Of a DNA stretch of 64,000 nt, positions 55,404-64,000 are shown one piece after another (the stretch's first letter is position 1; every line of letters starts with the position of its first letter). Made by a program: the position numbers and the translations under genes. The stretch comes from Erythrobacter ani (lineage in GTDB: Bacteria; Pseudomonadota; Alphaproteobacteria; Sphingomonadales; Sphingomonadaceae). Under the pieces are notes generated by a model. That model had not been told where the DNA came from. It worked only from the letters and a program-made list of their open reading frames with translations, and did no database searches. The DNA lies in assembly GCF_019204025.1 (NCBI RefSeq), contig NZ_JAGSPB010000003.1, positions 124,001 to 188,000 of the forward strand, written 5' to 3'.

Positions 55404-57531
55404 TGGCGACCTCGATCGGCAGTTCGCTGCCTGGATTTGAGTTGAGAGAGAGGCGGTGCGTTTCGGCCACTGGTAGGATCACACTGAAACGGGTGCCGAC
55501 CCCTTCGCGCGATTCGACCATCAGTCGACCGCCCAGCGCCTGGATCATTTCCCGCGCTTCGAAAGCGCCAATCCCGAAACCGCCATCCTTGGACGAAATG
55601 AATGGCTTGAACAGTCCACTCCGAACGAATTCCGGGCTCATCCCATGCCCGGCATCGACGATATCTATCTGCCCATTCAATCCCTCGTGGGAGGCGCTGA
55701 TATAGACTGGCGAGTTTGGCTCGCTCGCGTCGATGGCGTTCTGGATAAGATGAACGACTGCCTGCTCCAATACTTCCCGGTCGGCCATGACACGAACCAT
55801 CTGTGTTTGGTTGAAGATGACAGGGTGAACCGGTTTGAATCGAGCGGCCAGCGACCGCCCAAACTCAGCCAAATCGAGTTCCGACAACTTTTGAACAGGC
55901 CCAGCGCCATAACGGCCAAGGCGGGCGAGAAGCGCGGATAGTTTCTCGGACGAATTTCGCAAGGTCACGAGCATATCCTTGCGAAAGGCGGGATTGTCCG
56001 CATGTTTTTGAGCGTTTGCGGACAGCAGGGACAGTTGGCTGGCCAGATTCTTGATGTCGTGCATCACGAACGCCATGCGCCGATTGAATTCGTCAAACCG
56101 ATTGGCGTCCATAAGCGCCTGCTGCCCGGCCTGCTCCGCGAGATAGCTTGCGAGCTGCTGACCAACGACCCGGAGAAGATCGAAGTCCTCCCAATCGAGC
56201 CGTCGCTCTATTCTGGGCCGCGCAAGGACAATCGCACCCACCAGGCGATCGAAATGGATCAGGGGCACGAGGGCCCAAATGTCCTCCTCCTGTCGCATCC
56301 AGCAGGGTATATGCGCCAGCTCACCGTGATGCTCGATACCGGTTCGCACCTCGCCCATGTCGACGATGTGAATGTGCTTTTCGAGCAGGCCGGAAAGGCC
56401 ATAGCCTCCCGCAACCGCAGGCACCTCAATTGTCGGCCAGTTCCAACGCGCAGTTAGCTCAAGATTGGCTTCTTCATTCGCGACCAGCAGCAATCCGGCG
56501 GGGCTGTCGGTGATATCGGCGACCGCCTTCACCGCGCGCTCGTGAAAACTCGCGCTATTGTTCGTGCCTCGACCAATCGTCGCGGTGAACCGCAGCCATT
56601 CCTCGCGATAATCGTAGCGATGCTGAAAAAGATGCTTGGTCGCGGTAACGCGCAGCCTGCCTCGAACACCCTTGGATGCGAGGAGGACGGTCGCGGTGCC
56701 TATCCCGAGAACCAGAAACAGAATTTGTCCAGCACGAGCGAAATCGCCGCCCAGCAATGTCAGGGACCGCGTCACGAGCGTCATGACGAGCAGATAGCTG
56801 CAGATGAACAGCAGCGAGAGCGTCTGGAAGGTGACCGCGCGCGATGGGCGGAATTGCAGGTCGCCACTGGCACCGGTGCCGCCAATGACAAGAACGCCCG
56901 CCATGGCGCCGACAAACAACCCGCGGGCAGCGACCAGGTATTCTGGATACTCACCCATGAGATAAGCGATCGTGAAGAGGTTCAGGTCATATGCGAAGAT
57001 CGCTGCGAGCGCCGCCGCGCTCCAGCGAAGGACCCGCCGGGACACAGCTCCCGCGCCGGCATAGAGATTATGGACGAGCAGCAGCGCGCCGACCGCAACC
57101 AACATGTTTAGAACCGCAGAAGCCTCGAATGTAAGAGCTGCTATTTCTGAAACGAGACCGAGGCGGAGGTGGATATAAAGCAACAGCGGCTGAAACAGCT
57201 GCACCAGCGCGACAGTGATGATCACGGGGCGGATTGGCTTCAAGCTTTCATCGCGTCCATCCGCCGAAAACAAGCGGAAAATCATGACGATATATGCGAG
57301 GTTACGGCCGGTTTCCGCGAGAATCGCCAAAGGGTGGAACGCTCCGAAAGCGGCTGCCAGCCCGCACCAGATCGCAGTTAGCAGACACGCCGCAATGAGC
57401 GGCAAACGGTCGTGACGTGTGCGGTCGCCGTATCGGAGGATCCAGACCGCTGGGCCTGTGCTGATTACGGCTCCTGCGAGATAACAGGCAATGCTCACAT
57501 AGAGCACAAGGCCGGCCGAACTGTCGATCAC
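55396..57531 (-). CDS. prsK: PEP-CTERM/XrtA-type sensor histidine kinase PrsK
   Basis: Membrane histidine kinase of 711 residues. About nine hydrophobic segments occupy residues 5-290, then a GAF domain (about 320-480), and the HisKA region with FVMHDIKNLASQLSLL (His in HDIKN), and a HATPase domain (HLIQNAIDASE, DAGHGMSPEF, GGFGIGAFE). This long multi-helix plus GAF layout is typical of PrsK. Downstream by overlap is prsR. The 254-base gap before it holds TTTTACA elements shared with the regulator upstream. Confidence 0.9.
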   Translation of the reverse strand: MIDSSAGLVLYVSIACYLAGAVISTGPAVWILRYGDRTRHDRLPLIAACLLTAIWCGLAAAFGAFHPLAILAETGRNLAYIVMIFRLFSADGRDESLKPIRPVIITVALVQLFQPLLLYIHLRLGLVSEIAALTFEASAVLNMLVAVGALLLVHNLYAGAGAVSRRVLRWSAAALAAIFAYDLNLFTIAYLMGEYPEYLVAARGLFVGAMAGVLVIGGTGASGDLQFRPSRAVTFQTLSLLFICSYLLVMTLVTRSLTLLGGDFARAGQILFLVLGIGTATVLLASKGVRGRLRVTATKHLFQHRYDYREEWLRFTATIGRGTNNSASFHERAVKAVADITDSPAGLLLVANEEANLELTARWNWPTIEVPAVAGGYGLSGLLEKHIHIVDMGEVRTGIEHHGELAHIPCWMRQEEDIWALVPLIHFDRLVGAIVLARPRIERRLDWEDFDLLRVVGQQLASYLAEQAGQQALMDANRFDEFNRRMAFVMHDIKNLASQLSLLSANAQKHADNPAFRKDMLVTLRNSSEKLSALLARLGRYGAGPVQKLSELDLAEFGRSLAARFKPVHPVIFNQTQMVRVMADREVLEQAVVHLIQNAIDASEPNSPVYISASHEGLNGQIDIVDAGHGMSPEFVRSGLFKPFISSKDGGFGIGAFEAREMIQALGGRLMVESREGVGTRFSVILPVAETHRLSLNSNPGSELPIEVANG

Positions 57532-57785
57532 CGCAGGCTCTCAGCGCGCGAGGCAAATTCGGCTGCGCCACAAGAGACGAAGCCAGACCGCATCGCCATT
57601 TGCGCTACCCAAATTTGGAACAGTCGGATCATGCGTGGAAACTCACCGATAAGAACACGTTCTAGCGGCAGTTTTACAGCGCAGACCTTAAGTGTCGGTA
57701 AATTTTACAACAGGACCCGAAATGCCTGTGTTTCCACGAAAAGCGAGGTTAATTCGCCTGAAGTTGACCCGTCCAGTTTATCACC

Positions 57786-59123
57786 TCACGGACCGGATTC
57801 GGCAGCTAGCCGCCGCGACGCTGGCGTCAGACAATCGGCACGGCCGCATCGCGGACATCCAACGCCGAGCGGGACAGCATCCTCAGGCGAAAGCGAAATG
57901 CCTCTGGCATGAGCCAGTTCGCCTGCAAATCGTGCCTCGAGACCCAGCACCACCACTTTACGAGACGAACACGCCACCCCATCGACTTCAACTGTCCGTG
58001 CGATCGTGAACCAGTGCTTAGACACAGACTCGCCTTCGCCAAAAGTCACCGCCTGTGTCAGTAACGAGCCGCGGTTCTCGAACGCCGCGTAAGGCACCCA
58101 TGCGGGCCATCGCGCGCCATCGATCGGATGGATCGCCCCGCTCGCTCCGGCAGTGAAATGAACCATCCGTCCTGTACGCCCAAAGCGCGCGCTGAAAAAC
58201 GGAAGACCTCGCTCTCCAACCCTTTGCAAGGTCGTCAAGCGCTGCGCAATCTGGTCGAAGCTGGAGGCGAAACGGCGTTGCAGTATATTCACGTCGTAGC
58301 CCGTCTGCTCGCACGCGCGCAGGAACCGGCGGTATGGCATTAGCAGCGCGCCCGCGACGTAATCGGTGACATGCTCGCGAAACGCATCGCGCGCCTCGGA
58401 GGATGACAGGTTCGCTCCTTCGACCAGCGTATCGATATCCTCTCGCTGCTCAAGTGCGCCGACTTGTCGCGCGATCTGGAACCGACGTGCGGCTCCGGGA
58501 AGCATTTCAGACAGTTGCAATTGGCGCGCGTGAAGGTCGAGCCGGTGCACGATGCCCGGCATGACTTCGGTTGGCAGAATTCGGACCGCGAGCTGATGCT
58601 TCTCTCGCAAGCGCTCCATCAATGCAGCCCCTGTGTCACCGCGCGAAAGGCGCAATTCATCCGCTGTCTGCTCTGCTGCATGGTCCAGATCGGCGAAATG
58701 GTTTTGCCACCGTTCAACCGCTCGCCGCGCGTCGCCCGCAGGATCATCTACCCGACCAGACCCCTCGCCTGCGGTGTCATACAGCCTTGCAAAAGCGGCG
58801 GCCACTTGCGGCGCCGCAGCGAGAAACTCCTGCACCTCTTCCCGGTCGATCCCGAGATCGGCGAAGCGCTTGTCCGACATGCGGCGTACAAGCCCGTCGA
58901 TCCCGCCGATCGCCTCGTCTTCACGCAAGGATCGCGGATCGAAATCGAAGCGCTCGATCACCTGAACGAGCACGCGCGCAGAGAGCGGACGCTGGTTCCG
59001 CTCGATCAAGTTGAGATAGCTTGGCGAAATGCCCAGGGACGCCGCCATAGCGGCCTGAGTGAGCCCTTCACGCTTCCGCAGGCGTCGCAGGGCAGGCCCT
59101 GCCAAGAGTGCTTTTTCAATCAT
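57786..59123 (-). CDS. ScfR-type XRE regulator with IrrE-like (DUF955) and DUF2083 domains
   Basis: A 445-residue regulator of the short-chain fatty-acyl regulator/RamB/PrpR class. N-terminal HTH (about residues 12-65: LTQAAMAASLGISPSYLNLIE), a central IrrE-like domain with EHVTDYVAGALLMPYRRFL but no HExxH metal motif, and a C-terminal domain ending with VGCPRCGRADCLTPA, a possible Cys-based site. RamB of actinobacteria represses isocitrate lyase; here the gene is divergent from aceA, so control of the glyoxylate shunt by acyl-CoA or acetate is likely. Inferred from context, not tested. Confidence 0.88.
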   Translation of the reverse strand: MIEKALLAGPALRRLRKREGLTQAAMAASLGISPSYLNLIERNQRPLSARVLVQVIERFDFDPRSLREDEAIGGIDGLVRRMSDKRFADLGIDREEVQEFLAAAPQVAAAFARLYDTAGEGSGRVDDPAGDARRAVERWQNHFADLDHAAEQTADELRLSRGDTGAALMERLREKHQLAVRILPTEVMPGIVHRLDLHARQLQLSEMLPGAARRFQIARQVGALEQREDIDTLVEGANLSSSEARDAFREHVTDYVAGALLMPYRRFLRACEQTGYDVNILQRRFASSFDQIAQRLTTLQRVGERGLPFFSARFGRTGRMVHFTAGASGAIHPIDGARWPAWVPYAAFENRGSLLTQAVTFGEGESVSKHWFTIARTVEVDGVACSSRKVVVLGLEARFAGELAHARGISLSPEDAVPLGVGCPRCGRADCLTPASRRLAAESGP

Positions 59124-59131
59124 CCCGATTC

Positions 59132-59227
59132 TGTAAATAATTTTACATCATTACACAAGTTCTGGCGCAGTTAGCGGCATATAGACAAGAAAATTTGTAA
59201 GTTTTCCTGTTATGTTGCGGCGCAACA
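59132..59227. promoter_or_regulatory. Operator candidates between the ScfR-type regulator and aceA
   Basis: Two perfect inverted repeats lie in the divergent region: TGTAAA-taat-TTTACA (59132-59147), nearest the regulator start, and TGTTGC-ggc-GCAACA (59213-59227), nearer aceA. A further TTTGTAAGTTTT lies between them. The first repeat's half-site recurs before prsK (57672-57709). Confidence 0.55.
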
Positions 59228-59275
59228 GGGCAAGTCGATTTCATAAACCTCCCCACAGATTTTTAGGAGATCGCT

Positions 59276-60874
59276 ATGACCTACCAGAACACAGTCGCCC
59301 AGATGCAAAGCGTTATCGAGGCAAACGGCCCGAGCTGGGGCGCCATCGACGCGGAAGCCACCGCGCGCATGGCAATCCAGAACCGCTTCCCGACCGGCCT
59401 CGACATCGCCAAATACACGGCAAAGATCATGCGTGCCGACATGGAGGCTTATGATGCCAATCCGGCCGATTACACGCAGTCGCTTGGTTGCTGGCATGGC
59501 TTCATCGCGCAGCAGAAGATGATCGCAATCAAGAAGCATTTCGGTTCGACCAAGCAGCGTTACCTTTATCTGTCGGGCTGGATGGTTGCCGCTCTCAGGA
59601 GCGAGTTCGGCCCGCTTCCCGATCAGTCCATGCACGAAAAGACCAGCGTGCCAGCCTTGATCGAGGAGCTTTACACCTTCCTCAAGCAAGCCGACGCGCG
59701 CGAGCTGGGCGGTCTGTTCCGCGATCTCGACGCTGCGCGCGAAGCTGGCGATCAGATGAAGGCGAAAGACATCCAGAATCAGATCGACAATTATGAAACG
59801 CACGTCGTGCCGATCATCGCAGACATCGATGCCGGTTTCGGCAATGCCGAAGCGACCTACCTACTCGCGAAGAAGATGATCGAAGCCGGCGCGTGCGCGC
59901 TCCAGATCGAAAATCAGGTTTCGGACGAAAAGCAGTGCGGCCACCAGGACGGTAAAGTTACAGTCCCGCACGAGGACTTCCATCAGAAGATCCGCGCCTG
60001 CCGCCATGCTTTTCTCGAGCTGGGTGTAGAAGACGGTGTGATTGTCGCACGTACCGACAGCCTCGGTGCTGGCCTGACCAAACAGATCGCCTACACCAAG
60101 GAAGAAGGCGACCTGGGCGACCAGTACAATTCTTTCCTCGATTGCGAAGAAGTCGATCCCGCCAACATCAAGAATGGCGACGTCTTCCTCAGCCGCGACG
60201 GCAAGCTTCTGCGGCCCAAGCGTCTTCCATCGAACCTTTACCAGTTCCGTGCAGGCACGGGCGAGGATCGCTGCGTTCTCGACGGCATCACTTCGCTGCA
60301 GGCGGGCGCCGATCTGCTGTGGATCGAAACCGAGAAGCCGCACGTCGAACAGATCGCCGGAATGGTCGACCGGATCCGTGAAGTCGTCCCGAATGCGAAG
60401 CTTGTCTACAACAACTCGCCGTCGTTCAACTGGACGCTCAATTTCCGTCAGCAGGTTTTTGACGCATGGTCCGAAGCGGGCAAGGACGTGTCGGCCTATA
60501 ACCGCGATGCTCTGATGAGCGTCGACTACGACGGCACCGATCTTGCTGCCGAAGCAGACGAAAAGATCCGTACCTTCCAGGCTGACGCCGCAAAGCGGGC
60601 CGGCATCTTCCACCACCTGATCACTCTGCCGACCTATCATACGGCGGCGCTCAGCACCGATAACCTTGCCAAGGAATACTTCGGCGAACAGGCTATGCTT
60701 GGCTACGTCAAGAACGTGCAGCGCAAGGAAATCCGCCAGGGTATCGCCTGCGTGAAGCACCAGAACATGGCCGGTTCCGACATCGGGGACGATCACAAGG
60801 AATACTTCGCCGGTGAAGCCGCGTTGAAGGCGGGCGGTGCCGACAATACGATGAACCAGTTCGAAGCTGCTTAA
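59276..60874 (+). CDS. aceA: Isocitrate lyase
   Basis: Cleaves isocitrate to glyoxylate and succinate, the first glyoxylate-shunt step for growth on acetate and fatty acids. At 532 residues it belongs to the longer bacterial ICL subgroup, with catalytic motif KQCGH (Lys219-His223, nucleophile Cys221) rather than KKCGH. Also present are LGCWHGF (71-76 region) and the Mg2+-binding ADIDAGFGNAEA. The ATG is preceded by TTAGGAGATCGCT. No malate synthase is in the window. Confidence 0.97.
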   Translation: MTYQNTVAQMQSVIEANGPSWGAIDAEATARMAIQNRFPTGLDIAKYTAKIMRADMEAYDANPADYTQSLGCWHGFIAQQKMIAIKKHFGSTKQRYLYLSGWMVAALRSEFGPLPDQSMHEKTSVPALIEELYTFLKQADARELGGLFRDLDAAREAGDQMKAKDIQNQIDNYETHVVPIIADIDAGFGNAEATYLLAKKMIEAGACALQIENQVSDEKQCGHQDGKVTVPHEDFHQKIRACRHAFLELGVEDGVIVARTDSLGAGLTKQIAYTKEEGDLGDQYNSFLDCEEVDPANIKNGDVFLSRDGKLLRPKRLPSNLYQFRAGTGEDRCVLDGITSLQAGADLLWIETEKPHVEQIAGMVDRIREVVPNAKLVYNNSPSFNWTLNFRQQVFDAWSEAGKDVSAYNRDALMSVDYDGTDLAAEADEKIRTFQADAAKRAGIFHHLITLPTYHTAALSTDNLAKEYFGEQAMLGYVKNVQRKEIRQGIACVKHQNMAGSDIGDDHKEYFAGEAALKAGGADNTMNQFEAA

Positions 60875-60989
60875 TCGATTGAAGTTTCTGCAGGACCGGA
60901 CCTGATCCGGCCTTGCGGGAACCATCCTCCACCTCCATTAGCTTAACCATCGTCACCACGTCCGCAGAAGGACCAGGGAGAGAGAAACG

Positions 60990-61175
60990 ATGAGCGATAC
61001 AGATACCCCGAAGACCGAGCCGGCCCGCGCGCGTGCGCTGCTTTCGACCGCAGACATGAAACTGCTGCGCCGTGCGCTCGAAAGCCATGCCCGCGGGACC
61101 GAGGACCGGGACGAGCTTGCCAAGATCAACGCGCTGCACCACCGGCTCGGCACCTACGTGCCTTCATCCGACTAA
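60990..61175 (+). CDS. Small hypothetical protein
   Basis: A 61-residue, charged, Ala-rich protein (MSDTDTPKTEPARARALL...) with a predicted long amphipathic helix from about residue 18 to 45. AGGGAGAGAGAA precedes the ATG, supporting translation. It begins 115 bases after aceA on the same strand, so may be in its transcript. I recognise no domain. A strong hairpin follows 40 bases later. Confidence 0.6.
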   Translation: MSDTDTPKTEPARARALLSTADMKLLRRALESHARGTEDRDELAKINALHHRLGTYVPSSD

Positions 61176-61215
61176 CACCGCGTTTGCCCGAACCAGTTCT
61201 CCTGGGGAGGAGAAT

Positions 61216-61258
61216 ACGGCCGTCGATATGCTGTGACCCGCAGCATGTCGGCGGCCGT
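61216..61258. terminator. Candidate hairpin terminator
   Basis: ACGGCCG/CGGCCGT outer stem (61216-61222 and 61252-61258) and ATGCTG/CAGCAT inner stem, between the small ORF (plus) and the convergent M20 gene. No T-run on either side. Confidence 0.45.
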
Positions 61259-61331
61259 TACCTTATCGCATTTCCCATACCGTGATGTCAGGCGGGCAGG
61301 CGACCCTGCGACCTGCCGGAACAGGCCAGCC

Positions 61332-62672
61332 TCACCCTCCGCTTTTCGGCATCAGGTCAAGCGTGGCCGCAGTCATGGCCTCCGTAGCAGTAGCAATCAC
61401 GGCCTCTGCATCAGGTGCCCAGAATGGCGAATGAAGGCTGACCAGCTCCACTTCACCGCGCTGTGACGCTTGGTATTGTTCCATCGGAACCCCGCCGACC
61501 CAGAAGATCAGCGACTCGATGTTTTCCGGGTCCGCGAGGTAGAACTGTCCGAAATCCTCACCGCCCATGACCGGCGGCACCTCCTTCACCCGGTCGCCAA
61601 AGCGTTCCGCGAGGCCGGCCATCACCTGTTCGGTAAACTCGGGCGTGTTGTATGTGGACGGAAGGTAAGGTTCCTGCACGGTTACCGTCGGCAGCATGTC
61701 GTCGGAAAGCCCTGCTGCCATCGCCTCGGCCCTGGCGATCCGCCTGATCCCTTCGAGCAGCGCAGCGCGCGATTCCTCGCCGTAGGACCGCACCGTCAGC
61801 TGGAGCTTAGCCTCGTCCGGAATGATGTTGTGCTTGGCACCGGCAAGGAAGCTTCCAACCGATACGACGGCGGAATCCAGCGGGTTTGTCTCCCGGCTTA
61901 CCAAGGTCTGCAGCCGCATCACGATCGAGGACGCGATCACGATCGGGTCCTTCGTGGTGTGCGGATAAGCGCCGTGCCCGCCCACACCCTTCACCGAGAT
62001 GTCGACGCTGTCGACATTGGCGAGCGCGTATCCCTTGGCATAGCCGATGAAGCCAGCAGGCGCGCCAGCGGCATCGTGGAAGCCGAGCACATATTCAGGT
62101 TTTGGGAAGCGCTCGAATAGGCCGTCTTCCAGCATGGCGAGCGCACCCAGTCCCAGCTCCTCTGCTGGCTGGAGGATCATCACCAAAGTGCCGCTCCACT
62201 CGTCCTTGCTCTCGGCCAGCAGCTGCGCAGCGCCGACCCACGCGGCCATGTGCGTATCGTGCCCGCAGGCGTGCATGATGCCGCTTTCGACACCGCTCGC
62301 AGGCACGCCGCGCGCCTTGGAGGCATAGGGCAGTCCGGTCTGCTCCGTCACCGGAAGCCCGTCCATGTCTGCGCGAAGCATCACCGTCGGCCCCTCGCCG
62401 TTGCGCATGACGGCGACGACGCCCGTCTGCCCGACTCCCTCCGTCACTTCGAAGCCAAGTTCTCTCGCTCGCGCAGCCAGCTTCTCGGCTGTCTTGAACT
62501 CCTGAAAACTCAGCTCCGGATTGGCGTGCAGGTCCTTGTAGACCTCAATCAGGCCCGGCATGTCTGCCATCACTTCAGCACGCAGGTCGTCCCCGCCGTG
62601 GTTTTCCGCAAATGCAGGCGATCCCAGTACTACGGCAAACGCCGCCCCTGCTGTCAGTACACGCTTAAGCAT
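61332..62672 (-). CDS. Exported M20 family metallo-amidohydrolase
   Basis: A 446-residue zinc/manganese amidohydrolase of the M20D (IAA-amino acid/hippurate/N-acyl amidase) group with a signal peptide (cleavage near AFA-E at residue 23). Metal ligands are visible in LRADMDGLPV, ACGHDTHMA and QPAEELGLGA; the dimerisation lid domain lies between, with VKGVGGHGAYPHTTKDP and PPVMGGEDFGQFY. It probably hydrolyses N-acylated amino acids or small peptides in the periplasm. The ATG at 62672 follows GGGGAGAGAGTG; GTG at 62675 is the alternative. Confidence 0.9.
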   Translation of the reverse strand: MLKRVLTAGAAFAVVLGSPAFAENHGGDDLRAEVMADMPGLIEVYKDLHANPELSFQEFKTAEKLAARARELGFEVTEGVGQTGVVAVMRNGEGPTVMLRADMDGLPVTEQTGLPYASKARGVPASGVESGIMHACGHDTHMAAWVGAAQLLAESKDEWSGTLVMILQPAEELGLGALAMLEDGLFERFPKPEYVLGFHDAAGAPAGFIGYAKGYALANVDSVDISVKGVGGHGAYPHTTKDPIVIASSIVMRLQTLVSRETNPLDSAVVSVGSFLAGAKHNIIPDEAKLQLTVRSYGEESRAALLEGIRRIARAEAMAAGLSDDMLPTVTVQEPYLPSTYNTPEFTEQVMAGLAERFGDRVKEVPPVMGGEDFGQFYLADPENIESLIFWVGGVPMEQYQASQRGEVELVSLHSPFWAPDAEAVIATATEAMTAATLDLMPKSGG

Positions 62673-62885
62673 CACTCTCTCCCCTTACCTGAAAGCTCTC
62701 ATGACCGCTCGGTTCGTCGCAGCTGAGAGGCATATGGACCGCATGTTACACGGCCCTAGCGTAGAAATCCGTTCGATGGGAAATGCGCCCAACAATCGAT
62801 CTTGCCAACGATAAATGCGCGCTGAAATTGCCATGTCGTCTCCGTGGCACAAGATCGCATCCGTAGGAAAGACGCCCTCCAGCGA

Positions 62886-64000
62886 TCACAGGCCGTACCA
62901 AAGCACCAGCACTACCGAGAGCGCAGTCACCATCAACGCGACCAAGGGCACCCCGGTCCGGATGTAATCGGCAAAGTCGTAATTGCCCTCCGCCATGATC
63001 AGCATGTTGGTCTGATAGGCAATCGGGGTCGCGTAGCACAGGTTGCAGCCGAACAGCACAGCGAGCACCAATGGCTCTGCCGGAAGGCCGAGTTCCGCTG
63101 CGATGCTGAAGGCGATCGGGGTCCCGACGGTCGCCGCCGTAGCGTTGGAAGCAAAGTTCGTCAGCACGGTCACGAATGCCATAATTGCGGCCAAGACCAG
63201 CGCTGGCGGAAGAAGCCCAAGTCCAAGCGATAATGCTTGTCCGAGCCAAGCCGCTGCACCGCTTTCATCGATGACACGCCCGATGGCGATACTCGCCGCG
63301 ACAAGTACAATGACCTGTCCCGATAACGCCCTGCCCACACGGTCGAACTTCACGCACCCCGTCACGAACATTAGGATGGCTCCCGCCAGAGCGGAAATCG
63401 CGATCGGGAATATGCCGAAAGATGCCGTCAGAACCGAAAAACCCATGATGACGGCGGACAGCAATGCCTTGGATCGCCGCGGCAATTCACGCGCGCCCTC
63501 GAGCATCAGCAGACTGTCGGCACGGGCAAACGATTGCAGGTCGTCCTGCAGTCCCATGACGAGCAGCACGTCGCCTTCCATCATCCGCAGGTCGCCGCCG
63601 CCGGAATACTGGTCCTTTTCGCCAAGCAATCTGTCAGGGCGGTGAATCCCGAGCACGGCAACGCCGTAGAGATCGGCAATTCCGGAAGACGGAAGCGTCC
63701 TGGTGATCAGGCGGGAATCCGCAGTGACGGTCATCTCGACGACCAAGATGTCTTCTCTGGTCGTCGATGCGTTGCGCTTGATCCGGTCGAGCACCCAGTT
63801 GGGGGCAAGTTCCCCCTTCAATTCGCGAACCGCATCTTCGAGCGCTTCGTGCGAACCCGAAATATGCAGTCGCTGCTGCACTTGCATCGGGCCGGTTGGC
63901 TCTCCGTGATACCGGATGCCCTCGGGCAGGGCGGTTACGAGCTCGGCCGCGCTCTTGCCGACAAGGCTGCTTTCGCTTCCGATCCTCAGCCTGGTGTGAA
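62886..64000 (-). CDS. SLC13/DASS-type permease with TrkA-C domain, N-terminus cut by window edge
   Basis: The minus-strand frame is open to the window end, about 371 residues. The edge portion (SLVGKSAAELVTALPEGIRY) and the region to about 63570 read as RCK_C/TrkA-C regulatory domain; the rest is a permease half with about eight helices, including SALAGAILMFVTG, ALSGQVIVLVAASIAIGRVI and TNFASNATAATVGTPIAFSI, the conserved Asn-rich segment of the SLC13 family. Sodium-coupled dicarboxylate or sulfate transport is typical; substrate unknown. The start lies beyond the window. Confidence 0.85.
   Translation of the reverse strand, partial: HTRLRIGSESSLVGKSAAELVTALPEGIRYHGEPTGPMQVQQRLHISGSHEALEDAVRELKGELAPNWVLDRIKRNASTTREDILVVEMTVTADSRLITRTLPSSGIADLYGVAVLGIHRPDRLLGEKDQYSGGGDLRMMEGDVLLVMGLQDDLQSFARADSLLMLEGARELPRRSKALLSAVIMGFSVLTASFGIFPIAISALAGAILMFVTGCVKFDRVGRALSGQVIVLVAASIAIGRVIDESGAAAWLGQALSLGLGLLPPALVLAAIMAFVTVLTNFASNATAATVGTPIAFSIAAELGLPAEPLVLAVLFGCNLCYATPIAYQTNMLIMAEGNYDFADYIRTGVPLVALMVTALSVVLVLWYGL

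Overview
The window looks like chromosomal DNA of an aerobic alphaproteobacterium of the order Sphingomonadales, most likely the family Erythrobacteraceae (Erythrobacter/Qipengyuania/Altererythrobacter type). This is inferred from moderately high GC with GC-rich third codon positions, a GTTC-N7-GTTC LexA box of the alphaproteobacterial type, an EcfG-type GGAAC-N16-CGTT promoter, ImuA/ImuB/DnaE2 SOS mutagenesis genes, Coq4-like proteins and a PrsK/PrsR pair. No taxonomic search was run. I see no rRNA, prophage, insertion sequence or CRISPR array.

Layout. 1-940: ispA (cut by the left edge) and xseB on the minus strand. 1021-6788: a plus-strand run of two membrane proteins, purL, a GFA protein, DUF6122, DUF3052 and an MFS exporter; from purL on, every start overlaps the preceding stop. 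6792-9262: two Coq4-like proteins flank a nitroreductase. 9376-14705: serB, miaA and the branched-chain operon ilvB-ilvN-ilvC behind a structured leader. 14725-19589: an envelope-associated stretch with a DUF4329 protein, a Cys-repeat secreted protein, two YHS-domain proteins, an FMN alpha-hydroxy-acid dehydrogenase and two I78-like lipoproteins. 19801-22208: leuA behind a Leu-rich leader peptide, then a DUF924 gene. 22266-29320: a DEAD-box helicase, DUF2189, an amidohydrolase, a nitronate monooxygenase, an AHH-nuclease gene with a frameshifted neighbour, and a flavodoxin-like protein. 29402-31373: recJ and tRNA-Glu. 31485-37855: phosphate regulon phoR-pstC-pstA-pstB-phoU-phoB without pstS.

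37863-48698 is the DNA-damage region. A LexA box precedes a compact minus-strand unit (radical SAM protein, DUF4130-UdgX fusion, dnaE2, extensin-like protein). A second LexA box precedes imuA-imuB, followed by a PilZ gene. An alpha carbonic anhydrase lies between the two units. Back to back with the imuA promoter is an EcfG-type promoter for a PNPOx-like stress protein.

48881-64000: NSS transporter, panB, a TerC/DUF475 protein, an SBF-like transporter, the PrsR/PrsK two-component pair, a ScfR-type regulator divergent from isocitrate lyase, a small conserved-looking ORF, an exported M20 amidohydrolase and an SLC13-type permease cut by the right edge.

The most notable items are the SOS-controlled radical SAM/UdgX/DnaE2 unit, the pentad Cys-repeat secreted protein, the leuA leader peptide, the alternative hairpins before ilvB, and the divergent SOS and general-stress promoters.
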